In this document: positions 1-5,245 of the stretch, piece by piece
How the letters are laid out: each line of letters opens with the position of its first letter
Position numbering within the stretch: position 1 is the first letter of the stretch
Assembly: GCA_039798745.1 (NCBI GenBank)
Contig: JBDKFK010000047.1
Coordinates: 1 to 7,689, forward strand
Direction of reading: 5' to 3'
Length of the DNA stretch: 7,689 nt
Source of the DNA: JBDKFK01 sp039798745
GTDB taxonomy: Bacteria; Patescibacteriota; Microgenomatia; UBA1406; GWC2-37-13
Position numbers and translations under genes: made by a program
The notes under the pieces: model-generated
Database searches by the model: none
What the model was told of the DNA's origin: nothing
Seen by the model: the letters and a program-made list of their open reading frames with translations, nothing else

Positions 1-15
1 AGTCACTCATGAGTC

Positions 16-315
16 GTGGTCACCAACGGCTTTCAGGATGAGCACTCACGGGCGCCAAACGTAATGGTCGGACCGTACGGCATAGACGGCAATGACGTTG
101 CTGTCGAACTATCGCCGGTCGAGGGCGGATGGCACGGCTTGATCTACGACATCAACGGTGGCTATATGGGTACGGTTACCGTGTCCTATGCCGGCACCGG
201 TGATGTTCGGCTGTTGGTGTCTGCAGGTACTCTGCGCACAGAGCGTGAGTACCTCGACTCATCGGCAGATCCGCCCGCCTGTCGCGGAGGCAGGGCCGAA
301 CGCGGCCTCTGCTAA
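16..315 (+). CDS. Small GC-rich hypothetical ORF (left edge)
   Basis: I do not recognise this 99-residue ORF. It opens at a GTG, with an in-frame TGA at 10-12 just upstream, and no Shine-Dalgarno is visible in the few bases available, so the true start is uncertain and could lie outside the window in another frame. The middle (about residues 20-72) reads like a small beta-rich domain, with glycines and alternating hydrophobic residues such as GTVTVSYAGTGDVRLLVSAG. The last 18 residues are Pro/Gly/Arg/Cys-rich and are encoded by GC-rich inverted repeats: CCCGCCT at 274-280 with AGGCAGGG at 288-295, and GCCG at 295-298 with CGGC at 303-306. The C-terminus may therefore be an artefact of non-coding or repeat DNA. 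Composition is GC-richer than the next two genes and resembles the pair at 1849-2964. A perfect hairpin follows 19 nt after the stop. That it is a real gene is inference. Confidence 0.4.
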   Translation: MVTNGFQDEHSRAPNVMVGPYGIDGNDVAVELSPVEGGWHGLIYDINGGYMGTVTVSYAGTGDVRLLVSAGTLRTEREYLDSSADPPACRGGRAERGLC

Positions 316-333
316 CATATCCCTTAAGCTGGG

Positions 334-368
334 TCACCACGTTCATGCGCAAGCACTGAACGTGGTGA
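334..368. terminator. Perfect 12-bp hairpin, terminator-like
   Basis: TCACCACGTTCA at 334-345 pairs perfectly with TGAACGTGGTGA at 357-368. Inside, TGC (346-348) can pair with GCA (353-355), closing a GCAA tetraloop and leaving C356 bulged. The hairpin sits between the stop of the left-edge ORF and the stop of the convergent GerMN-like gene, so it could serve either strand. No run of T follows on either side (only a pyrimidine-rich stretch on the plus strand), so intrinsic termination is unproven and an mRNA 3'-end stabiliser is an alternative. Confidence 0.5.
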
Positions 369-372
369 TCTC

Positions 373-918
373 CTATTCCTCTCCCTTACCAGAAAGAATT
401 TGCTTCAGTGGTTTGTCATTGATATAAAATATGAGCTTCTTTTTAGGTTCAAACTGCCGTACTGTCTTCTCCAGTTGCGCCTCAATGCGCGGATTATCAC
501 AGACACCACCAATAACCAGATCTCCTTTAAGATATATCCCCAACGTATCTTTGGTCGTCTCTACGCGGTACAGAGTAAGTGTAGAGCGATACAGACTGTT
601 ATATAACTCTGTTTCTTCATAACGCTCGTTCTTTTCAGCAAAAAGAGCGTTCAATGTGGGGATAAGCGGGTCTTGTGAAATATACACACTTTTTTGTATG
701 GGCACCGCACTGTCTCCACAGCCTATTTTTTCGCCTGTTTTTCCGCTATCCTCAAGGGCTATAAAGTACAGATTAACATTCTTTTCCCGGCTTGTTATGG
801 GAGGAACAGCAGTAGGACTTATCTCTTTTGAAGGTGCGTTGGTTGCAGCCTTACCTATAATCGCAAGAACGATACTTATGAGAACTGCCATTATTATCCA
901 GAGCGTATATTTTTTCAT
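373..918 (-). CDS. Membrane-anchored GerMN-like domain protein
   Basis: The 181-residue protein starts with a short basic N-terminus (MKK) and one hydrophobic helix at about residues 5-22, followed by a Ser/Pro/Thr-rich spacer (about 25-45). This fits an N-terminally anchored protein whose main domain lies outside the membrane. Residues about 47-172 resemble the GerMN domain of GerM-type proteins: an opening strand (VNLYFIAL), a conserved-looking stretch before the helix carrying LIPTLNALF, a long acidic helix, then LGIYLKGDLVIGGVC and a final helix leading to the strand KLIFYIND. Cys67 and Cys140 could form a disulfide outside the cell. The family is known for cell-envelope and spore-germination roles, but its biochemical activity is unclear, so no function is assigned. 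The ATG at 918 lies 6 nt after a -10-like hexamer, which supports this start. The gene is divergent from the gene at 996. Confidence 0.7.
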   Translation of the reverse strand: MKKYTLWIIMAVLISIVLAIIGKAATNAPSKEISPTAVPPITSREKNVNLYFIALEDSGKTGEKIGCGDSAVPIQKSVYISQDPLIPTLNALFAEKNERYEETELYNSLYRSTLTLYRVETTKDTLGIYLKGDLVIGGVCDNPRIEAQLEKTVRQFEPKKKLIFYINDKPLKQILSGKGEE

Positions 919-924
919 ACTTTT

Positions 925-954
925 ATCTTACCACAATAGGCCATTCACTCTCAA
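925..954 (-). promoter_or_regulatory. Promoter for the GerMN-like gene (leaderless)
   Basis: On the minus strand, -35 TTGAGA (954-949) is followed by an 18-nt spacer and -10 TAAGAT (930-925), the latter preceded by TGG, which gives an extended -10. Exactly 6 nt separate the -10 from the ATG at 918, so transcription should begin at or next to the start codon. No Shine-Dalgarno is present. Confidence 0.6.
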
Positions 955-969
955 TATGTGCTGTTTTTA

Positions 970-978
970 TGGTACAAT
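970..978 (+). promoter_or_regulatory. Extended -10 promoter for the gene at 996
   Basis: TGG TACAAT (970-978) is an extended -10 element differing from TATAAT at one base. No good -35 is seen at 17 nt. The predicted start near 985 leaves a leader of about 11 nt (ttattgactct) with no Shine-Dalgarno. It lies back to back with the minus-strand promoter at 925-954. Confidence 0.55.
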
Positions 979-995
979 AGAGCCTTATTGACTCT

Positions 996-1607
996 ATGAA
1001 ACTTATAGGCTTTATCGCTCTTATAATCGTATTATTCGCCTCGCTTTTTCATATAGCGGGAGCGGATTTAACCAACAATGTGTTGGGGGTTGCTTTGATG
1101 GTCCTTCTTTCTTCCTTATTTTCTGATCTGAAAGAGTTTAACTTCTGGGGGTTGAAAGGTGTTTCCAAAGAAGAAGAAAAACTCAAAAAACTCAAAGGTG
1201 AAGAGGGTATAACTACTCCTAAAAAACTCAAGTTTTCTCAGTCAAAAGTGCAGCAGGCAGTACGGCATGATACGGTTGTGACTATGGATAACCAGCAGGC
1301 CAATTTTCTTGCACTTGCTTTTGAGATAGAGAGGCTCATGCGTATTTCAGCCACTGTTTTGTTGGGTGAAGAGCTCCCTGCGGGCATAAACCAAGGTAAA
1401 GTTGTTGATATTCTCTACGAAAATGGAGTTCTTACTTCTGCAGGTCGTGAACAGATAGACTCAATCCGATGGCTGAGAAATATGCTTGTACAGGGCCGGG
1501 CCACTGAGCTTGCGAAAGATACGTTGAGAGATGGTATTGATATTTCTTTGGCATTATATACCGATCTGAAAACCTGGCTCGACACTATCCAGATTCCTTC
1601 AAAATAA
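996..1607 (+). CDS. Two-helix membrane protein with DUF4145/HEPN-like C-terminal half
   Basis: The 203-residue protein has two hydrophobic helices at about residues 3-22 and 28-43, a charged Glu/Lys-rich linker (about 57-72, likely coiled), and a soluble helical domain at about 95-198. The soluble part reads like the DUF4145/HEPN-like helical fold: LAFEIERLMRISATVLLG, then a helix ending in ILYENGVLTSAGREQID, then IRWLRNMLVQGR. In DUF4145-type proteins the last motif is usually of the form R-N-x-x-x-H-G. Here Gln166 stands where His is expected, after Arg161-Asn162, so RNase activity of the HEPN type is not predicted. Both termini probably face the cytoplasm because the hairpin has a very short loop. 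The family match is from memory of the motif pattern; a plain hypothetical membrane protein is the safe reading. A short-leader promoter lies just upstream. Confidence 0.65.
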   Translation: MKLIGFIALIIVLFASLFHIAGADLTNNVLGVALMVLLSSLFSDLKEFNFWGLKGVSKEEEKLKKLKGEEGITTPKKLKFSQSKVQQAVRHDTVVTMDNQQANFLALAFEIERLMRISATVLLGEELPAGINQGKVVDILYENGVLTSAGREQIDSIRWLRNMLVQGRATELAKDTLRDGIDISLALYTDLKTWLDTIQIPSK

Positions 1608-1637
1608 GCCTATAGCGTTGTTAAATATATAGGTTTT
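1606..1637 (+). terminator. Weak hairpin plus T-run after the gene at 996
   Basis: AAGCCTATA (1606-1614) pairs with TATAGGTTT (1628-1636) through one G-T wobble, with a 13-nt loop and a short T-run (1634-1637). The arm overlaps the stop codon. The stem is AT-rich and weak, and the same bases contain the -35 element and spacer of the next promoter, so a termination role is doubtful. Confidence 0.25.
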
Positions 1638-1646
1638 ATGTATAAT
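1618..1646 (+). promoter_or_regulatory. Sigma70-type promoter of the GC-rich two-gene unit
   Basis: TTGTTA (1618-1623, 4 of 6 to consensus), a 17-nt spacer, and a perfect TATAAT (1641-1646). The expected start near 1653 leaves about 195 nt of untranslated leader before the first ATG, unlike every other promoter in the window. Confidence 0.65.
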
Positions 1647-1652
1647 ATCACT

Positions 1653-1848
1653 GTCCATTTAATCCTCACGGTATTTGCATGCCCTGAAGGATCACTGTAC
1701 ATTTACAGTTCAGGGATAGTACCGTGCCCTCTTTACCTCGCCGAAGGTCCGATATCCATCAGACCGAAGGCGGGTACCTCACCCCCTGAGGCATCTTTAG
1801 TCCTTATTTACAAGCTGTCAACGTGACAGCCCAAAAGGAGGTTTATCT
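1653..1848 (+). ncRNA. Highly structured 5' leader RNA, class unknown
   Basis: Four stem structures fill the space between the promoter and the first gene. (1) CACGGTA 1667-1673 pairs with TACCGTG 1720-1726 and encloses CCCTGA 1682-1687 with TCAGGG 1710-1715, which encloses ACTGTA 1694-1699 with TACAGT 1704-1709 around loop CATT. (2) CGCC-GAA-GGTC at 1739-1749 pairs with GACC-GAA-GGCG at 1762-1772, leaving a symmetric GAA/GAA internal loop; ACC 1735-1737 and GGT 1773-1775 can extend it. (3) CCTCA 1777-1781 pairs with TGAGG 1787-1791 around five C. (4) GCTGTCA 1814-1820 pairs with TGACAGC 1824-1830 around loop ACG, ending 4 nt before the AAGGAGGT site. I do not recognise it as a known riboswitch, T-box or ribosomal-protein leader. 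A cis-regulatory element or an RNA stabiliser is inferred. Confidence 0.55.
1835..1842 (+). promoter_or_regulatory. Near-perfect Shine-Dalgarno for the gene at 1849
   Basis: AAGGAGGT, with GGAGG (1837-1841) 7 nt before the ATG, decides the start at 1849. It directly follows the last leader hairpin, so folding there could control access. The leaderless-type genes in the window have nothing similar. Confidence 0.85.
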
Positions 1849-2343
1849 ATGGAGGCAATCACCGTTTCGCGACCCGACATTATATTTCCCAGCGTGGACG
1901 TCGCGCATCTCAGCGGAGCTGCTGATTTGAGTAGCTTATCGAACGCACAGCTTGTTCTACAACTTCCCAAAAACAGTATTCTCGTGTGTGCCGATAGAAC
2001 TCAGATCAACGTCGGTGTCGGAACGCTTTCTTCGGATGTTGTATGCCCTGAGGCGGTCCTGCCGCCCCAGACAATGATCGTCAGCAGACTCAACACAGAG
2101 CATGAACCATTGTTTGTGATGGTGTCAGCAATGCACCCTCAGGAACAAAAAGTGGTAGGAGTAATCGTAGTCGACTTTCAGACTCATGGCTACGTCCTCC
2201 ACGCACATGTGTTGAATCCGAGCTGGACCAATCGGCCGCATTACTGCGGTTGGTTTGCCCGACCGGACTTTGCGGCCGACTTTATTGTCAATCAGTGCAT
2301 CCCGTTTGTGCCGAAGCCTCACCAGCGCCGGCGCACACAGTAA
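1849..2343 (+). CDS. Hypothetical protein, first gene of the GC-rich unit
   Basis: I do not recognise this 164-residue protein. It has no signal peptide or convincing membrane helix, so it is probably cytoplasmic. The sequence alternates hydrophobic strands (LVLQLPKNSILVCA, PLFVMVSAM, VVGVIVVDFQTHGYVLHAHV) with polar turns, suggesting a beta-rich fold. The C-terminal third is aromatic and carries HYCGWFARPDFAADF, followed by a basic tail HQRRRTQ. Cysteines at 47, 66, 133 and 150 do not form an obvious zinc motif. Base composition and GC-ending codons differ clearly from the genes at 996 and 3057. The start is fixed by a strong Shine-Dalgarno, and the stop TAA is built into the Shine-Dalgarno of the next gene (9 nt between genes), so the two are almost certainly co-translated. 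Function is unknown. Confidence 0.75.
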   Translation: MEAITVSRPDIIFPSVDVAHLSGAADLSSLSNAQLVLQLPKNSILVCADRTQINVGVGTLSSDVVCPEAVLPPQTMIVSRLNTEHEPLFVMVSAMHPQEQKVVGVIVVDFQTHGYVLHAHVLNPSWTNRPHYCGWFARPDFAADFIVNQCIPFVPKPHQRRRTQ

Positions 2344-2349
2344 GGAGGT
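2342..2349 (+). promoter_or_regulatory. Shine-Dalgarno overlapping the upstream stop codon
   Basis: TAAGGAGGT begins with the stop codon of the upstream gene (2341-2343) and supplies AAGGAGGT to the next one, with GGAGG (2344-2348) 4 nt before the ATG at 2353. This arrangement allows translational coupling. Confidence 0.85.
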
Positions 2350-2352
2350 TCT

Positions 2353-2964
2353 ATGAATCCACTGTCCGATGATCCACGGTATGTCAATATGCGTGCCGGT
2401 ATCGTCACGTGTTTGGCGAGGGTTGGTGACGCTGTTGGTACCGGAGCAATGGCGTCGGAGATGTTACGGACATTTTGTCGTCCGGTTGTTGACCAGCTAG
2501 ACGTCGACGATGTCATGTTTACGCATGGCGTTGAAGGGTCTCTCGACTATCTTTCCGACGGCTGGCGGCTGGCTATGTGCCAGCTAGCCAAACTCATTGA
2601 CAGTGGTGGCGATTTTGAGCTGCTGCCCGGGCGTATCAATCGCACCTGGTCAGCACTCTGTGTCGACGCGCTCCGGAATACTCAACAACCGCAGGTTGCA
2701 CAGGAGATTCGTGAACTACCATTCAACGATGAGGCTATGAAGGTTACTACCTACGAAGAACGGGTGGAGTTTGGCCCTGAGGCTACGGTTTCGTACGTCG
2801 CTTTCATCGCTGAGTACCACCTGGGCACTGTGGTAATCCGTATCTCAGTGTCGGTTGGCCGGACTCGTGAAGAGGCGGTTGAACGGCTGATGGAGGCAGT
2901 AACGCGAGCTATAGCAGATGGCCAAACGGCCGATCTTGAGTACGCGCACGTCGTTTTAGCCTAA
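2353..2964 (+). CDS. Hypothetical protein, second gene of the GC-rich unit
   Basis: I do not recognise this 203-residue protein. It has no signal peptide or membrane segment. The N-terminal half (about 10-120) looks mainly helical, with hydrophobic repeats such as ASEMLRTFCRPVVDQL and WRLAMCQLAKLI. The C-terminal part (about 128-203) looks alpha/beta: strands VTTYEERVEF, TVSYVAFIAEYH and TVVIRISVSVG, a helix TREEAVERLMEAVTRAIADG, and a last strand YAHVVLA. That order resembles a compact two-layer domain, but I cannot name a family. Four cysteines (20, 42, 76, 103) are all in the N-terminal half and do not form a CxxC pair. Composition matches the preceding gene rather than the flanking AT-richer genes. 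The start is fixed by the Shine-Dalgarno at 2342-2349. A long hairpin follows 16 nt after the stop, closing the unit. Confidence 0.75.
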   Translation: MNPLSDDPRYVNMRAGIVTCLARVGDAVGTGAMASEMLRTFCRPVVDQLDVDDVMFTHGVEGSLDYLSDGWRLAMCQLAKLIDSGGDFELLPGRINRTWSALCVDALRNTQQPQVAQEIRELPFNDEAMKVTTYEERVEFGPEATVSYVAFIAEYHLGTVVIRISVSVGRTREEAVERLMEAVTRAIADGQTADLEYAHVVLA

Positions 2965-2980
2965 ATCTATCCCTGAATCT

Positions 2981-3021
2981 AGAGCCTCCACATGTGCAGT
3001 TTTGCACATGTGGAGAGCTCT
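2981..3021 (+). terminator. Long perfect hairpin closing the GC-rich unit
   Basis: CTCCACATGTGCA (2986-2998) pairs perfectly with TGCACATGTGGAG (3003-3015) around loop GTTT. AGAGC (2981-2985) and GCTCT (3017-3021) extend the stem by 5 bp past a single bulged A3016. No T-run follows; the next bases are the -35-like element of the deaminase promoter. It is either a terminator that does not rely on a U-tract or a 3'-end stabiliser, and it is similar in design to the hairpin at 334-368. Confidence 0.55.
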
Positions 3022-3050
3022 TCGCATGATACACATGATATTGTTATAAT
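3021..3050 (+). promoter_or_regulatory. Promoter of the dCMP deaminase-type gene (leaderless)
   Basis: TTCGCA (3021-3026, weak -35), an 18-nt spacer, and a perfect TATAAT (3045-3050) preceded by TGT, giving an extended -10. Six nt (aaattg) separate it from the ATG at 3057, which predicts a leaderless mRNA and favours that ATG over the TTG at 3054. Confidence 0.65.
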
Positions 3051-3056
3051 AAATTG

Positions 3057-3548
3057 ATGTCGTTAGACACAGCTATATTTATGGTAAAAGAAACAAGAAA
3101 ACGTCCCGAATGGAATAGGTATTTTCTCAAACTGGCACACGTGGTAAAAGAACGTTCTAACTGTCTGCGAATGGCTGTTGGAGTAGTAATTATAAAAGAT
3201 AAACATATTATCGCGACAGGATACAACGGTACTCCGGCCGGTGTGGCAAACTGCATCGACGGTGGCTGTGAACGGTGTCTTCAGAGGGAAAAAAATATCC
3301 TCAAATCAGGAGAACGAAAAGATCTTTGTATATGCATCCATGCAGAGCAGAACTCACTCCTCCAGTCTGCCTATCATGGAGTTTCAACAAAAAACGCCAT
3401 CTTATATGCTACTGTCGCGCCCTGCCTTCAATGTGCAAAAGCTATTATAAACGGAGGAATCTCAACGGTGATTTACGAGCAGGATTATCAAGATGACCGT
3501 GGCATATTATTATTGAAATCTGCCAGCATAGATGTAAAACGTGTATGA
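3057..3548 (+). CDS. Deoxycytidylate (dCMP) deaminase family protein
   Basis: This 163-residue protein belongs to the zinc-dependent cytidine/deoxycytidylate deaminase superfamily. The hallmark motif HAE is at His95-Ala96-Glu97 (zinc ligand and catalytic proton shuttle), and PCLQC at 122-126 supplies zinc ligands Cys123 and Cys126. Other family signs are the N-terminal RMAVGVVIIKD strand, GYNGTPAG at 55-62 (substrate-site loop of dCMP deaminases), and the C-rich segment CIDGGCERC at 66-74, where many dCMP deaminases carry a second, structural zinc site. The length is normal for the family. The expected reaction is dCMP to dUMP, feeding dTMP synthesis; a ComEB-type label is possible but not separable here. 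The start is the ATG at 3057, because the -10 box lies exactly 6 nt upstream; an in-frame TTG at 3054 is an alternative. The stop overlaps the next gene's start by 4 nt (ATGA). Confidence 0.9.
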   Translation: MSLDTAIFMVKETRKRPEWNRYFLKLAHVVKERSNCLRMAVGVVIIKDKHIIATGYNGTPAGVANCIDGGCERCLQREKNILKSGERKDLCICIHAEQNSLLQSAYHGVSTKNAILYATVAPCLQCAKAIINGGISTVIYEQDYQDDRGILLLKSASIDVKRV

Positions 3549-5227
3549 AACCTATAAAGCTACATAACACTATTATCTGGGTTACTCTGTTCAGTAGCCT
3601 GTTATTTTTTGTGGCTGCTGATCTATCACCTGTCTATGCATTTGATAGTTCATTACCTAATAACAAATTTGGTATCCATCTTGCACAGCCACAGGAAGAT
3701 GATATTTTAAAGGCACGTGACCTCGTAAACTCTCAAGGCGGAGACTGGGGATATATCACACTTGTCATACAGGAAGATGACCGCACTAAAGAAAAATGGC
3801 AGGGAATATTTGATAAGTTGCGCGAGCTTCATCTTATTCCTATCATCCGGCTGGCTACAAAACCTGAAGGACCACAATGGCGTCGTCCTGTGCCCGAAGA
3901 TGTTGATAGCTGGGTAAACTTTCTCTCATCGCTTAACTGGGTTGTTAAAGACAGATATGTAATTCTTTTTAATGAACCCAACCATGCTCTGGAGTGGGGA
4001 GGAAGTGTTGATGCTGTTAACTACGGTGAAATTGCCAAACTTTTCGCGCAAAAGCTGCGAGAATCAAATACTGACTACATAATTATGCTTGCAGGTCTTG
4101 ACGCATCAGCTCCTTCCCAGCCACCTTCCTATCAGGATGAAGGAATCTATTTAAGGCAGGCTGTGCAGACAATCGGAGTAGATTCTTTTAATGAACTTTT
4201 TGGAGGGCTATCGTCACACTCATATGCAAACCCCGGCTTTGTCGGGCCACCTATTGCGTTTGGCAAAGGCACGGTACGTACCTATGTATGGGAACAATCT
4301 CTTCTGGGCGAACTGGGTATTAAAAAACTGCCGGTATTCATTACGGAAACAGGATGGGATGGAAACGCATTATCGCGGGCTATAGTAGCACAATACACAA
4401 AAACAGCATTCGAAAATGTCTGGCTTCCTGACGATCAGGTAGTAGCAGTGACGCCTTTTATACTGAACTACCAGGGTGAACCATTCGCTAATTTTTCGTG
4501 GGCGATGATGGATAATAAAGACTTCTATCCTCAGTATTACATTACAAAAGAAATGCCAAAACTCGCGGGTGCTCCGGCACGGATCGATAAAGGAGAGGCA
4601 GAGTTTGATCTGCCCAAAGAACTGTTGGTCGGGTCTATATATAGATTCCCTTTCACCATAAAGAACACAGGACAGACGATATGGGATAAAGACGAAGGCT
4701 ATTCTCTTGAAGTTGAGGGAGGTGGAAGGGCATATTTTATTCCTGATTTTAGTAAGATAAAACCAATGGAGGAGCGACAGTTATATTTATACGCGCAGAC
4801 CATACAAGAGGTTCCCACACAGAAAGCGTTTACTATATCCTTGTTTAAGGGCTCACAAAAACTATGGCAGATAGAGCGATGGAGTTTTACGATAGAGCCT
4901 CCTCCTGACCTATCGTTCAGGGTGAGATTTTTTCCTCCTATGTTTACGGACTCAGATGAGTATGAGATTCAGATATTTGACGATAGAGAACAGCTTGTAT
5001 ACAAACAGCAAAAAGTATCTGTAGCTAAATCCACAGGGCTTATTAAGAGGGTGCCCAACGTCTTGATTGACCGAAAATACCGCATAGTAATAATGCGTCC
5101 TAACTATGCTCCAAGACAGACATTTGTTATATTTCAGCAAGGACTGAATGAAGTAGTATTTCCCTGGATGCTTCCTGTCGACTTTAATGTCGATGGCCGA
5201 TATGACGGCAATGATATTCGGGCATGA
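3545..5227 (+). CDS. Secreted clan-A glycosidase-like protein with half a dockerin
   Basis: The 560-residue protein begins with a signal peptide or anchor (hydrophobic core about 10-26, possible cleavage after YAF near 33). Residues about 41-340 look like a clan-A (beta/alpha)8 glycoside hydrolase, GH39/GH5-like. LFNEPNH places a candidate acid/base at Glu144, and FITETGWDG a candidate nucleophile at Glu268. Residues about 355-452 resemble an NBR1-type Ig-like domain (FPFTIKNTGQTIWDKDEGY), followed by a beta-rich region (about 455-545) of unknown type. The end, DFNVDGRYDGND at 546-557, matches the dockerin calcium loop pattern DxNxDGxxDxxD, but the protein stops three residues later, so only the first half of a dockerin is present. 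Substrate is unknown. The gene overlaps the deaminase by 4 nt, has no Shine-Dalgarno and is probably translationally coupled, although the two functions seem unrelated. Confidence 0.8.
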   Translation: MKPIKLHNTIIWVTLFSSLLFFVAADLSPVYAFDSSLPNNKFGIHLAQPQEDDILKARDLVNSQGGDWGYITLVIQEDDRTKEKWQGIFDKLRELHLIPIIRLATKPEGPQWRRPVPEDVDSWVNFLSSLNWVVKDRYVILFNEPNHALEWGGSVDAVNYGEIAKLFAQKLRESNTDYIIMLAGLDASAPSQPPSYQDEGIYLRQAVQTIGVDSFNELFGGLSSHSYANPGFVGPPIAFGKGTVRTYVWEQSLLGELGIKKLPVFITETGWDGNALSRAIVAQYTKTAFENVWLPDDQVVAVTPFILNYQGEPFANFSWAMMDNKDFYPQYYITKEMPKLAGAPARIDKGEAEFDLPKELLVGSIYRFPFTIKNTGQTIWDKDEGYSLEVEGGGRAYFIPDFSKIKPMEERQLYLYAQTIQEVPTQKAFTISLFKGSQKLWQIERWSFTIEPPPDLSFRVRFFPPMFTDSDEYEIQIFDDREQLVYKQQKVSVAKSTGLIKRVPNVLIDRKYRIVIMRPNYAPRQTFVIFQQGLNEVVFPWMLPVDFNVDGRYDGNDIRA

Positions 5228-5245
5228 CGTAATGAATCAATAGTG

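Noticed and set aside
10..12. In-frame TGA read as Gly (genetic code 25) to extend the left-edge ORF upstream
   Set aside because: TGA is a convincing stop for three genes here (ends at 3548, 5227 and 6701), so recoding is unlikely.
158..427. Plus-strand ORF overlapping the left-edge gene and hairpin
   Set aside because: It reads through the perfect hairpin and into the antisense of the GerMN-like gene, with no domain-like pattern or ribosome binding site.
1739..1772. CRISPR-like repeat (CCGAAGG twice)
   Set aside because: The two copies are the arms of one symmetric hairpin with GAA/GAA; there are no further copies or spacers.
1638..1826. 62-codon ORF running through the whole leader
   Set aside because: Its ATG lies upstream of the predicted transcription start, overlapping the promoter; it has no Shine-Dalgarno, no later in-frame ATG, GTG or TTG, and its sequence is better explained by the paired RNA arms.
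1617..3021. Integron gene cassette with attC sites
   Set aside because: A GTTAAAT-like core occurs at 1620-1626, but no matching RYYYAAC core pairs with it near either hairpin, and the hairpins are perfect rather than attC-like with bulges. No integrase is in the window.
3054..3056. TTG as the start of the deaminase gene
   Set aside because: The next codon is ATG, which lies exactly 6 nt after the -10 box, as in three other genes of this window.
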